In this document: one piece after another, positions 1 through 7,616 of the stretch
Layout: every line of letters starts with the position of its first letter
Numbering within the stretch: position 1 is the first letter of the stretch
NCBI GenBank assembly: GCA_903951425.1
Contig: CAJBBX010000116.1
Span: forward strand, 1-33,938
Origin: an uncultured Chthonomonas sp.
GTDB taxonomy: Bacteria; Armatimonadota; Chthonomonadetes; Chthonomonadales; CAJBBX01
Length of the DNA: 33,938 nucleotides
Direction: 5' to 3'
Notes under the pieces: model-generated
What the model was told of the DNA's origin: nothing
Databases searched by the model: none
What the model saw: the letters and a program-made list of their open reading frames with translations, nothing else
Made by a program: the position numbers and the translations under genes

Positions 1-2153
1 ACCGCGACATCCGCGACCAGCTCCGGCGCCTCGGGCCGGGCGGGCGCATCGACGACGTGAAGCGGAGCTTCTTCTACCTGACCGGGCTGATGGACATGGG
101 CGTCGCGGTCCCGACGTGGATCGCGGCCTACGAGGTCGGCATGGATCAGTTCGCCGGGGACGAGGCGAAGGCGATCGACTACGCCGACCAGCTCGTGCGG
201 CAGAACAGCCTGACCCACCTCGGCTGGAGCGTGCTCCGGTGGTCGGACTGGCAGTTGTCCACAGAGCCAGATCGGGTGAAGGAACACCTCTCGATCCTGC
301 TTGATACGGGGGTTCGCCTTACCGTCCCCGCAGACCACCTGCCCTGTAAGCGTGGCGCGCTCATCGAGCTCATGGAACATCAGCAGGAAGCGCTGGAGGC
401 ACTCGCGTCGTTGCGCGCCGACGGCAACCAGATCGCGTTGCTTGCTCACGCCGTAGGGTCGGGCAAGACTACCACGGCCATCGAGGACGCACGCCGCGTC
501 GGCGGCAGAACGCTCTTCCTCGCGCATACTCACGAACTGGTCGACCAGGCCCTTGTGCGGTTCGGTGACCTGTGGCCCGAGCAGCGCGTTGCTCGGCTTG
601 GTGATGCCGACGCCGACACGACCCCCGTCGTTGTAGGCACTGTGCAGTCGATGGTGAACCGGCTGTCGGACTTCGGTGCCACGCACTTTGCATACATCAT
701 CATCGATGAGGCGCACCACGCGACGGCTCGGGAGTACCAGGCAATCTTGCGGTACTTCGACCCTGAGTTCCTGCTTGGCCTGACCGGTACGGACGAGCGC
801 GCTGACGGCCGGAGCGCCCTCGATGTGTTTGTCCATGCGGCGCACAGGCTTGGCCTTGAGGCCGCCGTGAAGCAGGGCATCCTCTGTGACGTCCGGTGTC
901 TGCGCGTGGAGACCAATGTCGATCTCAGAAACCTCAGGTTCGGAGGGATGAACTACCGGCAGGCCGACCTTGAGAAGCGCGTCACGATACCCTCTCGCAA
1001 TGAACTCATCGTTCGGACCTATGCCGACAACGTGCCAGGTAGGCGAGCAGTATGTTTCTGCGTGACTGTGGAGCATGCCGAATGTATGGCCAAACTCTTC
1101 CAAGATGCGGGCTTCGGCGCACAAGCCGTCAGCGGCCGCCTAAACCGGACTGAACGCCAGCGCGTTCTTGACGCGTACCGGTCGGGCGAGGTCCGTGTCC
1201 TGTGCGCCCGCGATGTACTGAATGAGGGCTGGGACGCACCTGAGACCGAGGTGCTACTGATGGCGCGCCCAACCCTCTCCAAGGTGGTCTACCAGCAGCA
1301 GTTGGGCCGTGGTATGCGGCGGCATCCTGGCAAGGAGGCGTTGGTAGTATTCGACTTCGTGGACCTCTTCGGTCGCCACAACCAGGCGCTCAGTGTTCAT
1401 CGTCTCACCAAGAAGCCCCAGTACCGGGCAGGATCGCGTGTGTTCGGCGATGACGATACCGCCGCACCGACCGAACTGCCACTGCATCTCTGGTGCCGTG
1501 ACCTTGTTGATGTGGCCATATTCGACTGGCAGGAGCGCGTCGAGGGCATGGTCACCGCGTGCGGCCTCGCGCGGCTGCTCCGCGTCTCCGAGGGCTGGGT
1601 GATCGACCGACTCAGGAAGGGCCGTATACGCGCAGACGAAGTGATTGACCTTGGCGGAGGTGCCTCCGTGGCGTACTTCAGCCGTGAGCGTGTGCCAGAC
1701 CTGAGGGATCAGTACGGCCTCAGCGAGGTCACCGAGGACAACCTGTACGACGATCTCGTGCGCTTCCTGATCGAGATGGACATGACGGCGTCATACAAGC
1801 CTGTATGGTTCGGCGCACTGCTCCGACTGGCCGACGAGCATGGCAAGGTCAGGGTTGCGGACGTCACCGCCGAGTTCCATCGGTTCTACCTGGTTCGCGA
1901 CGGCGCAGGACTGCCGGCGGAGCGAGGTGCCCGCGTGCTGTGCAACCCCGCCGGGCTGAGCCCGTCCCGTGTGCTGCAGACCATCAACCAGGGCCCGATG
2001 GACCGGTTCGAGCGGCTGGGCTTCGTCAGGTACGCGCGAGACCGAGCCTACTACGAGATCCCGCCTGTGATCTGGAAGAGGCTGCGGCAACCCGATGCGA
2101 GGAGCGAGGCGCTACGGCTCTGCGACGAGGGCGTCGCAAGGTACTTCCGGTGA
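1..2153 (+). CDS. SF2 DEAD/DEAH helicase (5'-partial), restriction/defence type
   Basis: Superfamily 2 ATP-dependent helicase or translocase. The frame is open to the left edge (first full codon at base 3), so the gene probably begins outside the window; the first in-frame start candidate is GTG 57. Numbering from that GTG, Walker A (GSGKTT) has its Lys near 137, the DEAH box is at 217-220, motif III reads LTGTDER, and motif VI (QQLGRGMRRHPG) lies near 413. About 200 residues follow the helicase core. They include a helix-turn-helix-like patch (ARLLRVSEGWVIDRLRKGRI) and a segment with TASYKPVWFGALLRLAD, resembling the 'SYKPV-LLALL' element seen in restriction-type helicases. No nuclease motif is visible in this protein. 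It converges on the nuclease gene 70 bases downstream, which suggests a two-component DNA-targeting module. The helicase call is firm; the defence role is inferred from domains and island context. Confidence 0.85.
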   Translation, partial: RDIRDQLRRLGPGGRIDDVKRSFFYLTGLMDMGVAVPTWIAAYEVGMDQFAGDEAKAIDYADQLVRQNSLTHLGWSVLRWSDWQLSTEPDRVKEHLSILLDTGVRLTVPADHLPCKRGALIELMEHQQEALEALASLRADGNQIALLAHAVGSGKTTTAIEDARRVGGRTLFLAHTHELVDQALVRFGDLWPEQRVARLGDADADTTPVVVGTVQSMVNRLSDFGATHFAYIIIDEAHHATAREYQAILRYFDPEFLLGLTGTDERADGRSALDVFVHAAHRLGLEAAVKQGILCDVRCLRVETNVDLRNLRFGGMNYRQADLEKRVTIPSRNELIVRTYADNVPGRRAVCFCVTVEHAECMAKLFQDAGFGAQAVSGRLNRTERQRVLDAYRSGEVRVLCARDVLNEGWDAPETEVLLMARPTLSKVVYQQQLGRGMRRHPGKEALVVFDFVDLFGRHNQALSVHRLTKKPQYRAGSRVFGDDDTAAPTELPLHLWCRDLVDVAIFDWQERVEGMVTACGLARLLRVSEGWVIDRLRKGRIRADEVIDLGGGASVAYFSRERVPDLRDQYGLSEVTEDNLYDDLVRFLIEMDMTASYKPVWFGALLRLADEHGKVRVADVTAEFHRFYLVRDGAGLPAERGARVLCNPAGLSPSRVLQTINQGPMDRFERLGFVRYARDRAYYEIPPVIWKRLRQPDARSEALRLCDEGVARYFR

Positions 2154-2223
2154 ACGGTACGGGATCGCGCTCGTATTGCGAAGCGTGTTCCTGCTCGACC
2201 GGGGTGGTAACCCACTCGGGCCC

Positions 2224-3027
2224 CTACTCTGGGGCTACCTGACCACCGTAGCATTGCACGGCCTCACGGACGCAGGCAACCGCGTCCGGCAGAGCATCGC
2301 GAATGTCGGCCGTCCCAAACCGGAGGATGTGCCAGCCGTTGACCGTTAGGGCATTGTCACGGCGTCGGTCCTTAGCGGCCCGCTCCACGCCGGTATGCCA
2401 CTTGTCGCCGTCGCACTCCACATCGAGGCCGGAATCGCGGCAATGGAGCGCCAGGTCCAGACACCGCATCGTTGGGCAGCGCTGCCTCGCTCCGGGGCTG
2501 GGTACCTCCAGCCACAACTGGCGCTCTGGCAGCAGGCCCTCCTCTCGCAGGCCCGAAAACAGCCTGTCCTCAATCGGTGTGCCCATGAAGAGGTCATTGA
2601 TGTCAGTTGCCCCGGCGGCTCTAGATGCGGTTGTGGGTACAAAGAGGAGCCGCCGCCTGATGCGGCTTAGGATCGGCGTGGTCAACCGCCGTAGCGGCCC
2701 CAGCTCAAAGCAATGGTACAGCTCCTCGGCACGCAGGTGCTCGGGCTCGTCGGGCAGCAGGTCAACCCGTCGGGCTCGCTCATACCCGGTCACGTTTGCC
2801 GTGTATTCGATCCGCCTCCGCTCGGCTCCGAATGAGTCGGGCTGGTAGAAGAGCAACTGCCTGAAGGCGGTCAGGTTGCCGAGCTCGTTCACGGACCGGC
2901 TCGGTCGCGCCCGGTACCAGCCCTGGCGCTCGGCCAGGTCGCGGTCGCGGCGGAGAGGCAGGAGCACAACCAGCGTGTCACGCGGCTCGCGCGGCCGGCT
3001 GGGCGTGCGCGTAGAGTGCCTCGGCAT
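2224..3027 (-). CDS. DUF559/Vsr-like PD-(D/E)XK endonuclease
   Basis: Predicted 267-residue nuclease. The C-terminal third carries the DUF559/very-short-patch-repair-like fold signature: CLDLALHC, then LDVECDGDKWH with Glu204 and Asp206, then RRRDNAL and GWHILRFG. The acidic residues and the trailing R-x-x-D-N...G-W-x-I-L-R-F pattern are what this family uses for metal binding and DNA cleavage. The N-terminal ~150 residues match nothing I recognise and may be a target-recognition or partner-binding part. I chose ATG 3027 over the longer GTG 3054 because a GGAGGG site sits 7 bases upstream of it. It is convergent with the helicase gene. An isolated TAGAAT (-10-like, 3062-3067) lies upstream but has no convincing -35. 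The fold is likely; the biological target is unknown. Confidence 0.75.
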   Translation of the reverse strand: MPRHSTRTPSRPREPRDTLVVLLPLRRDRDLAERQGWYRARPSRSVNELGNLTAFRQLLFYQPDSFGAERRRIEYTANVTGYERARRVDLLPDEPEHLRAEELYHCFELGPLRRLTTPILSRIRRRLLFVPTTASRAAGATDINDLFMGTPIEDRLFSGLREEGLLPERQLWLEVPSPGARQRCPTMRCLDLALHCRDSGLDVECDGDKWHTGVERAAKDRRRDNALTVNGWHILRFGTADIRDALPDAVACVREAVQCYGGQVAPE

Positions 3028-3034
3028 CGCGATA

Positions 3035-3040
3035 CCCTCC
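3035..3040 (-). promoter_or_regulatory. Shine-Dalgarno GGAGGG deciding the nuclease start
   Basis: GGAGGG on the minus strand lies 7 bases before ATG 3027. It lies downstream of GTG 3054, inside the longer reading frame, so it supports the shorter 267-residue protein. Confidence 0.7.
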
Positions 3041-3416
3041 AGGTTGGCGACCACGGTTGGGATTCTATGGTCTGCGCTATTCTGCTATTCGCCGGTCAGT
3101 GCCGCAAATCCTTCGTCGAGCCACCGACGGCAACCACCCAACCGCCGCTGCAAGCGGCTCAAAGCCGTGTGGCCGAGTTTGCGCCACGAGCACTGAGCGA
3201 TGGATCACCGGTCCAGTGCAGCGATGCGCACGGGTCGTGGTAACCAGACGTCGGTGCGATCCGCAGGGCACGTGTTGCACAGTGCCACACCCCACCGCCA
3301 ACCCGCCGCCGCGGTCACCATGCCCCACAGACCCGGCGATGGTGATATACTCTCTGGTGAGCATTCGCTCGCCTCTTTCCGGTCGGTCGCCGGAGCGGTG
3401 CTTGTTCGCGCCCCTG
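3041..3416. other. Gene-free stretch at the putative island edge
   Basis: About 375 bases hold no convincing coding frame. The open frames crossing it on both strands lack Shine-Dalgarno sites, and those running into the tRNA fragment encode the well-known spurious antisense-tRNA peptide (…TGLEPAT…). A TATACT hexamer (3346-3351) could be a -10 element for a transcript into the tRNA fragment, but no -35 accompanies it. A short tandem GCTATTCT/GCTATTCG sits near 3077-3092. Confidence 0.5.
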
Positions 3417-3449
3417 GGGTCGCGGGTTCGAGTCCCGTTTCCCGCTCCA
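3417..3449 (+). tRNA. tRNA-Gly 3' fragment (T-arm, acceptor 3' strand, CCA); probable att site
   Basis: The sequence has a perfect T-arm (stem GCGGG/CCCGT around loop TTCGAGT, 3422-3438). It continues directly into the acceptor 3' strand TTCCCGC, discriminator T3446 and an encoded CCA. CCCGC plus a U discriminator is the tRNA-Gly ending. A matching 5' acceptor strand (GCGGGAA) does not occur in the preceding 180 bases, and no anticodon arm can be folded upstream, so this is a fragment rather than a working tRNA. A native-looking terminator follows 5 bases later. Integrases of mobile islands commonly duplicate exactly this 3' part of a tRNA gene; an element lying to the left would leave the intact tRNA at its other end. 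A decayed tRNA pseudogene is the alternative. Confidence 0.7.
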
Positions 3450-3454
3450 TTCAT

Positions 3455-3490
3455 GCGGCCTCGGCTCCGATGCCGAGGCCGCTTTCTGTT
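3455..3490 (+). terminator. Intrinsic terminator after the tRNA-Gly fragment
   Basis: A perfect 11-bp stem (GCGGCCTCGGC at 3455-3465, GCCGAGGCCGC at 3472-3482) closes a 6-base loop and is followed by TTTCTGTT. It sits just after the encoded CCA, as expected for the original tRNA transcription unit. It lies only 30 bases before the M16 peptidase start. Confidence 0.8.
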
Positions 3491-3520
3491 CGCTGCCTCC
3501 CGGCAGCCAAAGGACCATCT

Positions 3521-4783
3521 ATGCCCTCTGAGGCCATACAACTCAGCACCCTTCCCAACGGCGTCCGGGTCGTATCCGAGACGGCGTCGCACGTGCAGAG
3601 CCTCTCGCTGGGGCTCTGGGTGGATGCCGGATCGGTGGACGAGCCCGCCGGCGTTCGGGGGATCTCGCACTTCATCGAGCATATGCTCTTCAAGGGCACG
3701 GAGAAGCGCAACGCGCAGCAGATCGCCGAGGCCATCGAGTCACGCGGGGGGTCGCTGAACGCCTTCACGGACAAGGAGTGCACCTGCTTCTACGTGAAGT
3801 CGCTGGCCGAGGACGCAGAGGTCGCCATGGATGTGCTGAGCGACATGCTCCTGGCATCCAGGCTCGACCCCGGCGAGCTGGCGCTGGAGCGGAACGTGGT
3901 GCTAGAGGAGATCAAGCGGTACGAGGACACGCCGGACGATATCATCCACGATGTCTTCACGCAGACGCTCTGGAAACGACACCCGCTGGGCCGGCCGGTG
4001 CTGGGAACGGCGCGAACCGTGGCCGAGCTGGACGACGTGGCCGTGCGCGCCTACCTGGCTGAGAACTACACGCCGGACCGCATGGTGGTGGCGGCGGCCG
4101 GCAACGTGCCGCACGAGCGGATCGTGGAGCTGGCGTCGCAGATGCTGGGCGGCCACGCGGGAGCCTCCAAGCGGAAGAGCCGCAAGCCGCCGCACGTCTC
4201 GCGGTTGAGCAAGAGCGTATGGAAGCGCACCGAGCAGGTCCACTTCTGCCTGGGCGGAGACGGCGCCGGACAGCACGACGTCCGCCGCTTCCCGCTCACC
4301 ATCCTGGATATGGTGCTGGGCGGCAACATGAGCTCCCGCCTTTTCCAGGAGATCCGGGAGAAGCGCGGCCTGGCCTACTCCATCGGCTCGTACCTCACGG
4401 TCTTCCAGGACTGCGGCTACTTCACCGTCTATGGCGGAACCAGCCCGGACACCTACGACCAGGTGCTGGAGCTGGTCCACGCGGAGCTGGCCAAGGTGCG
4501 GCAGGAGGGCCTCACGCCGGACGAGGTGGCGAAGGCCAAGAACCAGGTGCGCGGCTCGCTGATCCTGGGCCTGGAGGGCATGAGCGCACGCATGATGCGG
4601 CTGGGCAAGTCGATCCTGAGCTTTGGGTACGTGCCGTCGCTGGACGAATTCGCCAAGCGCATCAACGCCGTGACGCTGGAAGACGTGCAGCAAGTCGCCG
4701 CCGCCGGACTGGATCCGGACGGCCTCACCACCACCGCCATCGGGCCCTTCGCAAGGCTCGCGGCGGCCGAGGAAGCGGCATGA
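3521..4783 (+). CDS. M16 family zinc peptidase (insulinase/processing-peptidase-like)
   Basis: A 420-residue single-unit M16 metallopeptidase. The inverted zinc motif HFIEH is at residues 50-54, and the third ligand region (LEEIKRYED, Glu129/130) is at the family's usual distance. The C-terminal half carries the R/Y-type element of M16 proteins (SSRLFQEIREKRGLAYSIGS). Length matches the bacterial PqqF/YmxG-like group. ATG 3521 was chosen because AAAGGA lies 6 bases before it and homology starts at once (LSTLPNGVRVVSE); the longer frame from 3200 would translate through the tRNA fragment and terminator. It overlaps dapB by four bases (ATGA), so the two are co-translated; a peptidase-dapB linkage is familiar from Firmicutes-like genomes. 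It is probably cytosolic, since no signal peptide is visible. The physiological substrate is unknown. Confidence 0.92.
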   Translation: MPSEAIQLSTLPNGVRVVSETASHVQSLSLGLWVDAGSVDEPAGVRGISHFIEHMLFKGTEKRNAQQIAEAIESRGGSLNAFTDKECTCFYVKSLAEDAEVAMDVLSDMLLASRLDPGELALERNVVLEEIKRYEDTPDDIIHDVFTQTLWKRHPLGRPVLGTARTVAELDDVAVRAYLAENYTPDRMVVAAAGNVPHERIVELASQMLGGHAGASKRKSRKPPHVSRLSKSVWKRTEQVHFCLGGDGAGQHDVRRFPLTILDMVLGGNMSSRLFQEIREKRGLAYSIGSYLTVFQDCGYFTVYGGTSPDTYDQVLELVHAELAKVRQEGLTPDEVAKAKNQVRGSLILGLEGMSARMMRLGKSILSFGYVPSLDEFAKRINAVTLEDVQQVAAAGLDPDGLTTTAIGPFARLAAAEEAA

Positions 4784-5601
4784 GCCAGGAGATCCGAGTC
4801 GCCGTATCGGGAGCCGCGGGCCGCATGGGCCTGGAGGTCGTGCGAGCCGTGCACGAGGCCGAGGGCCTGACGCTGGTCGCGGCCATCGACCCCGCGGGGA
4901 GCGGGTCCGATATCGGCGAGCTCGCGAGCATCGGTTCGCTGGGCATCGCGGTGGCGGGATCGGTCGGCGAGGCACGGCTGGCGGGACGCGCCGATGTGCT
5001 GGTGGAGTTCTCGCCGGCCCGGTCGGCCGTGGGCAACATTGAGGCCGCCCTACGGCAGGGGTGCCACGCCGTTGTCGGGTCCACGGGCATCGATCCCGCC
5101 GAGCGCGACCGGCTGGGCGCGGTGGCCGAGGAGGCCGGGCTGGGCCTGCTGGTGGCCCCCAACTTCGCGATCGGAGCCGTGCTGATGATGCGCTTCGCCG
5201 AAGAGGCAGCGCGGTACATGCCCGACGTGGAAGTGATTGAACTCCACCACGAGAAGAAGCTCGACTCCCCCTCCGGGACCGCCATGGAGACGGCGGCGCG
5301 CATCGCACGGGTCCGCACCGGCCAACTGCCCATGCCGGAAGGGCAGATCGAGAAGTCGCCCGGCGCACGCGGCGCGAGCCCCGACGGCGTACCGGTACAC
5401 AGCATCCGCCTGCCCGGCCTGGTGGCCCATCAGGAGGTGCTCTTCGGCGCCCTGGGCCAGACGCTCTCGATCCGGCACGACAGCATCGACCGGCGCTCGT
5501 TCATGCCCGGCGTCGTGCTGGCAATCCGGCGGATCGGAACGGTGCGGGGCCTCCGAGTAGGCCTTGAACACGTCATGGTGGGTCAGGAGAGACCCGCTTA
5601 G
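4780..5601 (+). CDS. dapB: 4-hydroxy-tetrahydrodipicolinate reductase
   Basis: DapB reduces 4-hydroxy-tetrahydrodipicolinate with NAD(P)H in the diaminopimelate/lysine pathway, supplying peptidoglycan cross-links. The 273-residue protein has the N-terminal dinucleotide-binding loop GAAGRMG (residues 11-17) and the catalytic signature ELHHEKKLDSPSGTA, with His156/157 and Lys160. Further family landmarks are the GSTGID segment and the C-terminal LPGLVAHQEVLFG. Length is normal for the family. The ATG overlaps the upstream peptidase stop (ATGA), giving translational coupling. No other dap genes are in the window. Confidence 0.96.
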   Translation: MSQEIRVAVSGAAGRMGLEVVRAVHEAEGLTLVAAIDPAGSGSDIGELASIGSLGIAVAGSVGEARLAGRADVLVEFSPARSAVGNIEAALRQGCHAVVGSTGIDPAERDRLGAVAEEAGLGLLVAPNFAIGAVLMMRFAEEAARYMPDVEVIELHHEKKLDSPSGTAMETAARIARVRTGQLPMPEGQIEKSPGARGASPDGVPVHSIRLPGLVAHQEVLFGALGQTLSIRHDSIDRRSFMPGVVLAIRRIGTVRGLRVGLEHVMVGQERPA

Positions 5602-5699
5602 GCCTCTTGCCGGATGACCGGGAACGAAGAGCCACCCGGGCGCATCTATGTAGTTGGCGCACGAGGGCAACACCCCGGCGACCTTCAGGATTATCGACC

Positions 5700-6623
5700 A
5701 TGGAACGCTGCAAGCACCAAAACCGCACCCTGGCCGCGCTCCTCACCGCGGGTTCGTCCGCCGACGAGCTGGCGGCCGCGCACCAGCATCTGGAGCGGTG
5801 TTCGCAGTGCAGGCAGGCGCTCCAGATGGCCGTCTGGATCGCCTCCAACGAGCATGACGAGGTGGAGCCGGCGGTCCCTGCGGGGCTTCGCGGCGCCATC
5901 CTCAGCGCCACAGTAGACGGCCGTCGACGCCGGACCGTGCATCGCCGCATGGCGCTGGCCGGCGCCTGCGGCGCCTGCGCAGCAGCGCTCATGCTGGTCG
6001 TGGCCCACAAGCCCGGGGCCGCATGGCTGGACGCATCGTTCATCTCCCGGCCGCACCCGATGATCGCGCTCTGGCGCCAACTCACGCAGCCCTCGGTGCC
6101 GGCAGCCGTGGCGTCCGTCGAGCCGCCCGGCGAGCCCACCGTGCGCCCGGTCGCGGCCACGGCGTTCTCAGAGCAGCCGGTTCGCTCCACAGTCGAACGC
6201 ACGGAGCTTGCCGACGTCCGCGAGTCGCCCACCCGCGCCCGCCGCCCTGCCGTGTCCTACGCCGTCCTCCGGTGGCCGACGACGGCGACGCTGAGCGCCG
6301 ATCCGGTCGAACCCACCGCGTTGCGCACCGCGGCTGCAGCGCAGCCCACCTCCGAACGCCGAGCCGACACCGAGCCGCAAGCCACACTCACCGATGACGA
6401 GTGGCTCGACGCCGACGAGGCGCCATCGGAGCCCGGGCCCGTAGCCTCGCCTGTGGTGGTCCTCTCCGCGGCGCAGTCGAGCGGACTGGCCGACGGCGTG
6501 GTCGCCACTCTGGCATCGATCCGATCCTCGCGAGCCGCCATGGAGCCGCTGCCCGACACATGGGAAACCGGGCACGACGGCCGCCGCGAGGCCACGGTGT
6601 CGCTCGTCCGCAGCCGCTTCTAG
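5700..6623 (+). CDS. Anti-sigma-factor-like zinc-finger membrane protein
   Basis: A 307-residue protein. Its N-terminus has a zinc-finger anti-sigma (zf-HC2-like) motif, His30-x3-Cys34-x2-Cys37, embedded in a short helical domain. One hydrophobic segment follows at about residues 82-102 (MALAGACGACAAALMLVVA), then a long Pro/Ala/Thr/Glu-rich, low-complexity outer region of roughly 200 residues. This is the layout of a membrane-bound anti-sigma factor with a disordered extracytoplasmic tail. ATG 5700 is used (AGGA 9 bases upstream); a longer frame from 5607 has no support. No ECF sigma gene lies next to it, so the partner is unseen. It ends 12 bases before the exporter ATPase gene, suggesting co-transcription. 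The family call rests on the short Cys/His motif and topology only. Confidence 0.6.
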   Translation: MERCKHQNRTLAALLTAGSSADELAAAHQHLERCSQCRQALQMAVWIASNEHDEVEPAVPAGLRGAILSATVDGRRRRTVHRRMALAGACGACAAALMLVVAHKPGAAWLDASFISRPHPMIALWRQLTQPSVPAAVASVEPPGEPTVRPVAATAFSEQPVRSTVERTELADVRESPTRARRPAVSYAVLRWPTTATLSADPVEPTALRTAAAAQPTSERRADTEPQATLTDDEWLDADEAPSEPGPVASPVVVLSAAQSSGLADGVVATLASIRSSRAAMEPLPDTWETGHDGRREATVSLVRSRF

Positions 6624-6635
6624 CGCGGGCCGGCC

Positions 6636-7616
6636 GTGGCGCAGATTGAGGTTCGGGGCCTCCGCAAGAGCTTCCGTGCACCGCTTCGGTCGGCCGGGCC
6701 CTTCGGCGCCCTGAAAGACCTCCTCCACCGCCGCACCCGCACCGTCGAAGCCCTGAAGGGCATCACATTCGAGATCGACGCTGGCCAGATCGTCGGATGC
6801 ATCGGGCCCAACGGCGCGGGCAAGTCCACGGCGATCAAGATCATCGCGGGCATCATGAACCCCGACGGCGGCGAGGCAACCGTGCTGGGACGCACCCCAT
6901 GGGCCGACCGCATCGCGCACGTCCGCCACATCGGAGTGGTCTTCGGGCAGCGGACGCAACTCTGGTGGGACCTGCCCGTCATCGACTCCTTCGCCCTGCT
7001 GCGTGAGATCTACGACGTCCCCCGCCGCGAGTACGAACAGACGCTGGCCGACGTGGTGGAGCGGTTCAAGCTGGCCGAGGTGCTCGACTCGCCGGTGCGG
7101 CAGCTGAGCCTCGGACTGAGGATGCGGTGCGACCTGGCCGCGGCGCTGCTGCACCGGCCCAGCATCCTCTTCCTGGACGAACCGACCATCGGCCTCGACG
7201 CCGTCTCCAAGCTCGCCCTGCGCGAGGCGATCCGCGACTGGTCCGCCGAGCGGGGCCTCACGGTCCTCCTCACCACCCACGACATGGACGACATCGAGGA
7301 CCTCTGCCGTCGCGTGCTGCTCATCGCGGACGGTTCGCTGCTGCTGGACGGCGCCATCGACGACCTCCGCCGCATGAGCAGCGCCAGGCGCACACTGATG
7401 ATCGACCTAGCGGCCGGAGTGGCCAACGTGGAACTGGAGGGAGCTGAGTTGGTCCGCCGCGAGGGCGACCGGCTCTGGCTCGAGTATGACCCCGAGCAGG
7501 TAGCCACGCATGAGCTGATCGCGCGAGCCGCGGCGGCCTTCCCCATTCGCGACCTGACGGTGGCGGACCGGCCCATCGAGGAAGTGGTGGCGCAGGTCTA
7601 CCGCGACGCGCCCTGA
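6636..7616 (+). CDS. ABC-2 exporter ATP-binding protein
   Basis: A 326-residue ATPase of the ABC-2 export class (COG4586-like). Visible motifs are Walker A GPNGAGKST, a Q-loop region VVFGQRTQLWWDLP, signature LSLGLRMRCDLAAALL, Walker B ILFLDEPTIGLD and the switch TTHDMDD. The 'QRTQLWWDLP' stretch is typical of this subfamily, which normally pairs with two DUF990-type permeases. A C-terminal extension of about 90 residues follows the ATPase core. Start is GTG 6636; its Shine-Dalgarno site is weak. The stop overlaps the permease start by one base (TGATG). The exported substrate is unknown. Confidence 0.9.
   Translation: MAQIEVRGLRKSFRAPLRSAGPFGALKDLLHRRTRTVEALKGITFEIDAGQIVGCIGPNGAGKSTAIKIIAGIMNPDGGEATVLGRTPWADRIAHVRHIGVVFGQRTQLWWDLPVIDSFALLREIYDVPRREYEQTLADVVERFKLAEVLDSPVRQLSLGLRMRCDLAAALLHRPSILFLDEPTIGLDAVSKLALREAIRDWSAERGLTVLLTTHDMDDIEDLCRRVLLIADGSLLLDGAIDDLRRMSSARRTLMIDLAAGVANVELEGAELVRREGDRLWLEYDPEQVATHELIARAAAAFPIRDLTVADRPIEEVVAQVYRDAP

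Noticed and set aside
3346-3351. TATACT as promoter of a small RNA ending at the 3490 terminator
   Set aside because: No -35 or TGn extension; the encoded RNA would have no recognisable fold except the tRNA fragment.
3375-3449. A complete tRNA gene
   Set aside because: No 5' acceptor strand matching TTCCCGC and no D- or anticodon-arm can be folded at the right distance; only the 3' third is tRNA-like.
3205-3450. Minus-strand 81-residue frame with ETGLEPATPGA
   Set aside because: This is the classic false protein produced by translating the antisense of a tRNA-Gly 3' end.
3902-5368. 488-residue minus-strand frame across the M16 gene and dapB
   Set aside because: It is antisense to two firmly identified genes and has a biased composition with no domain.
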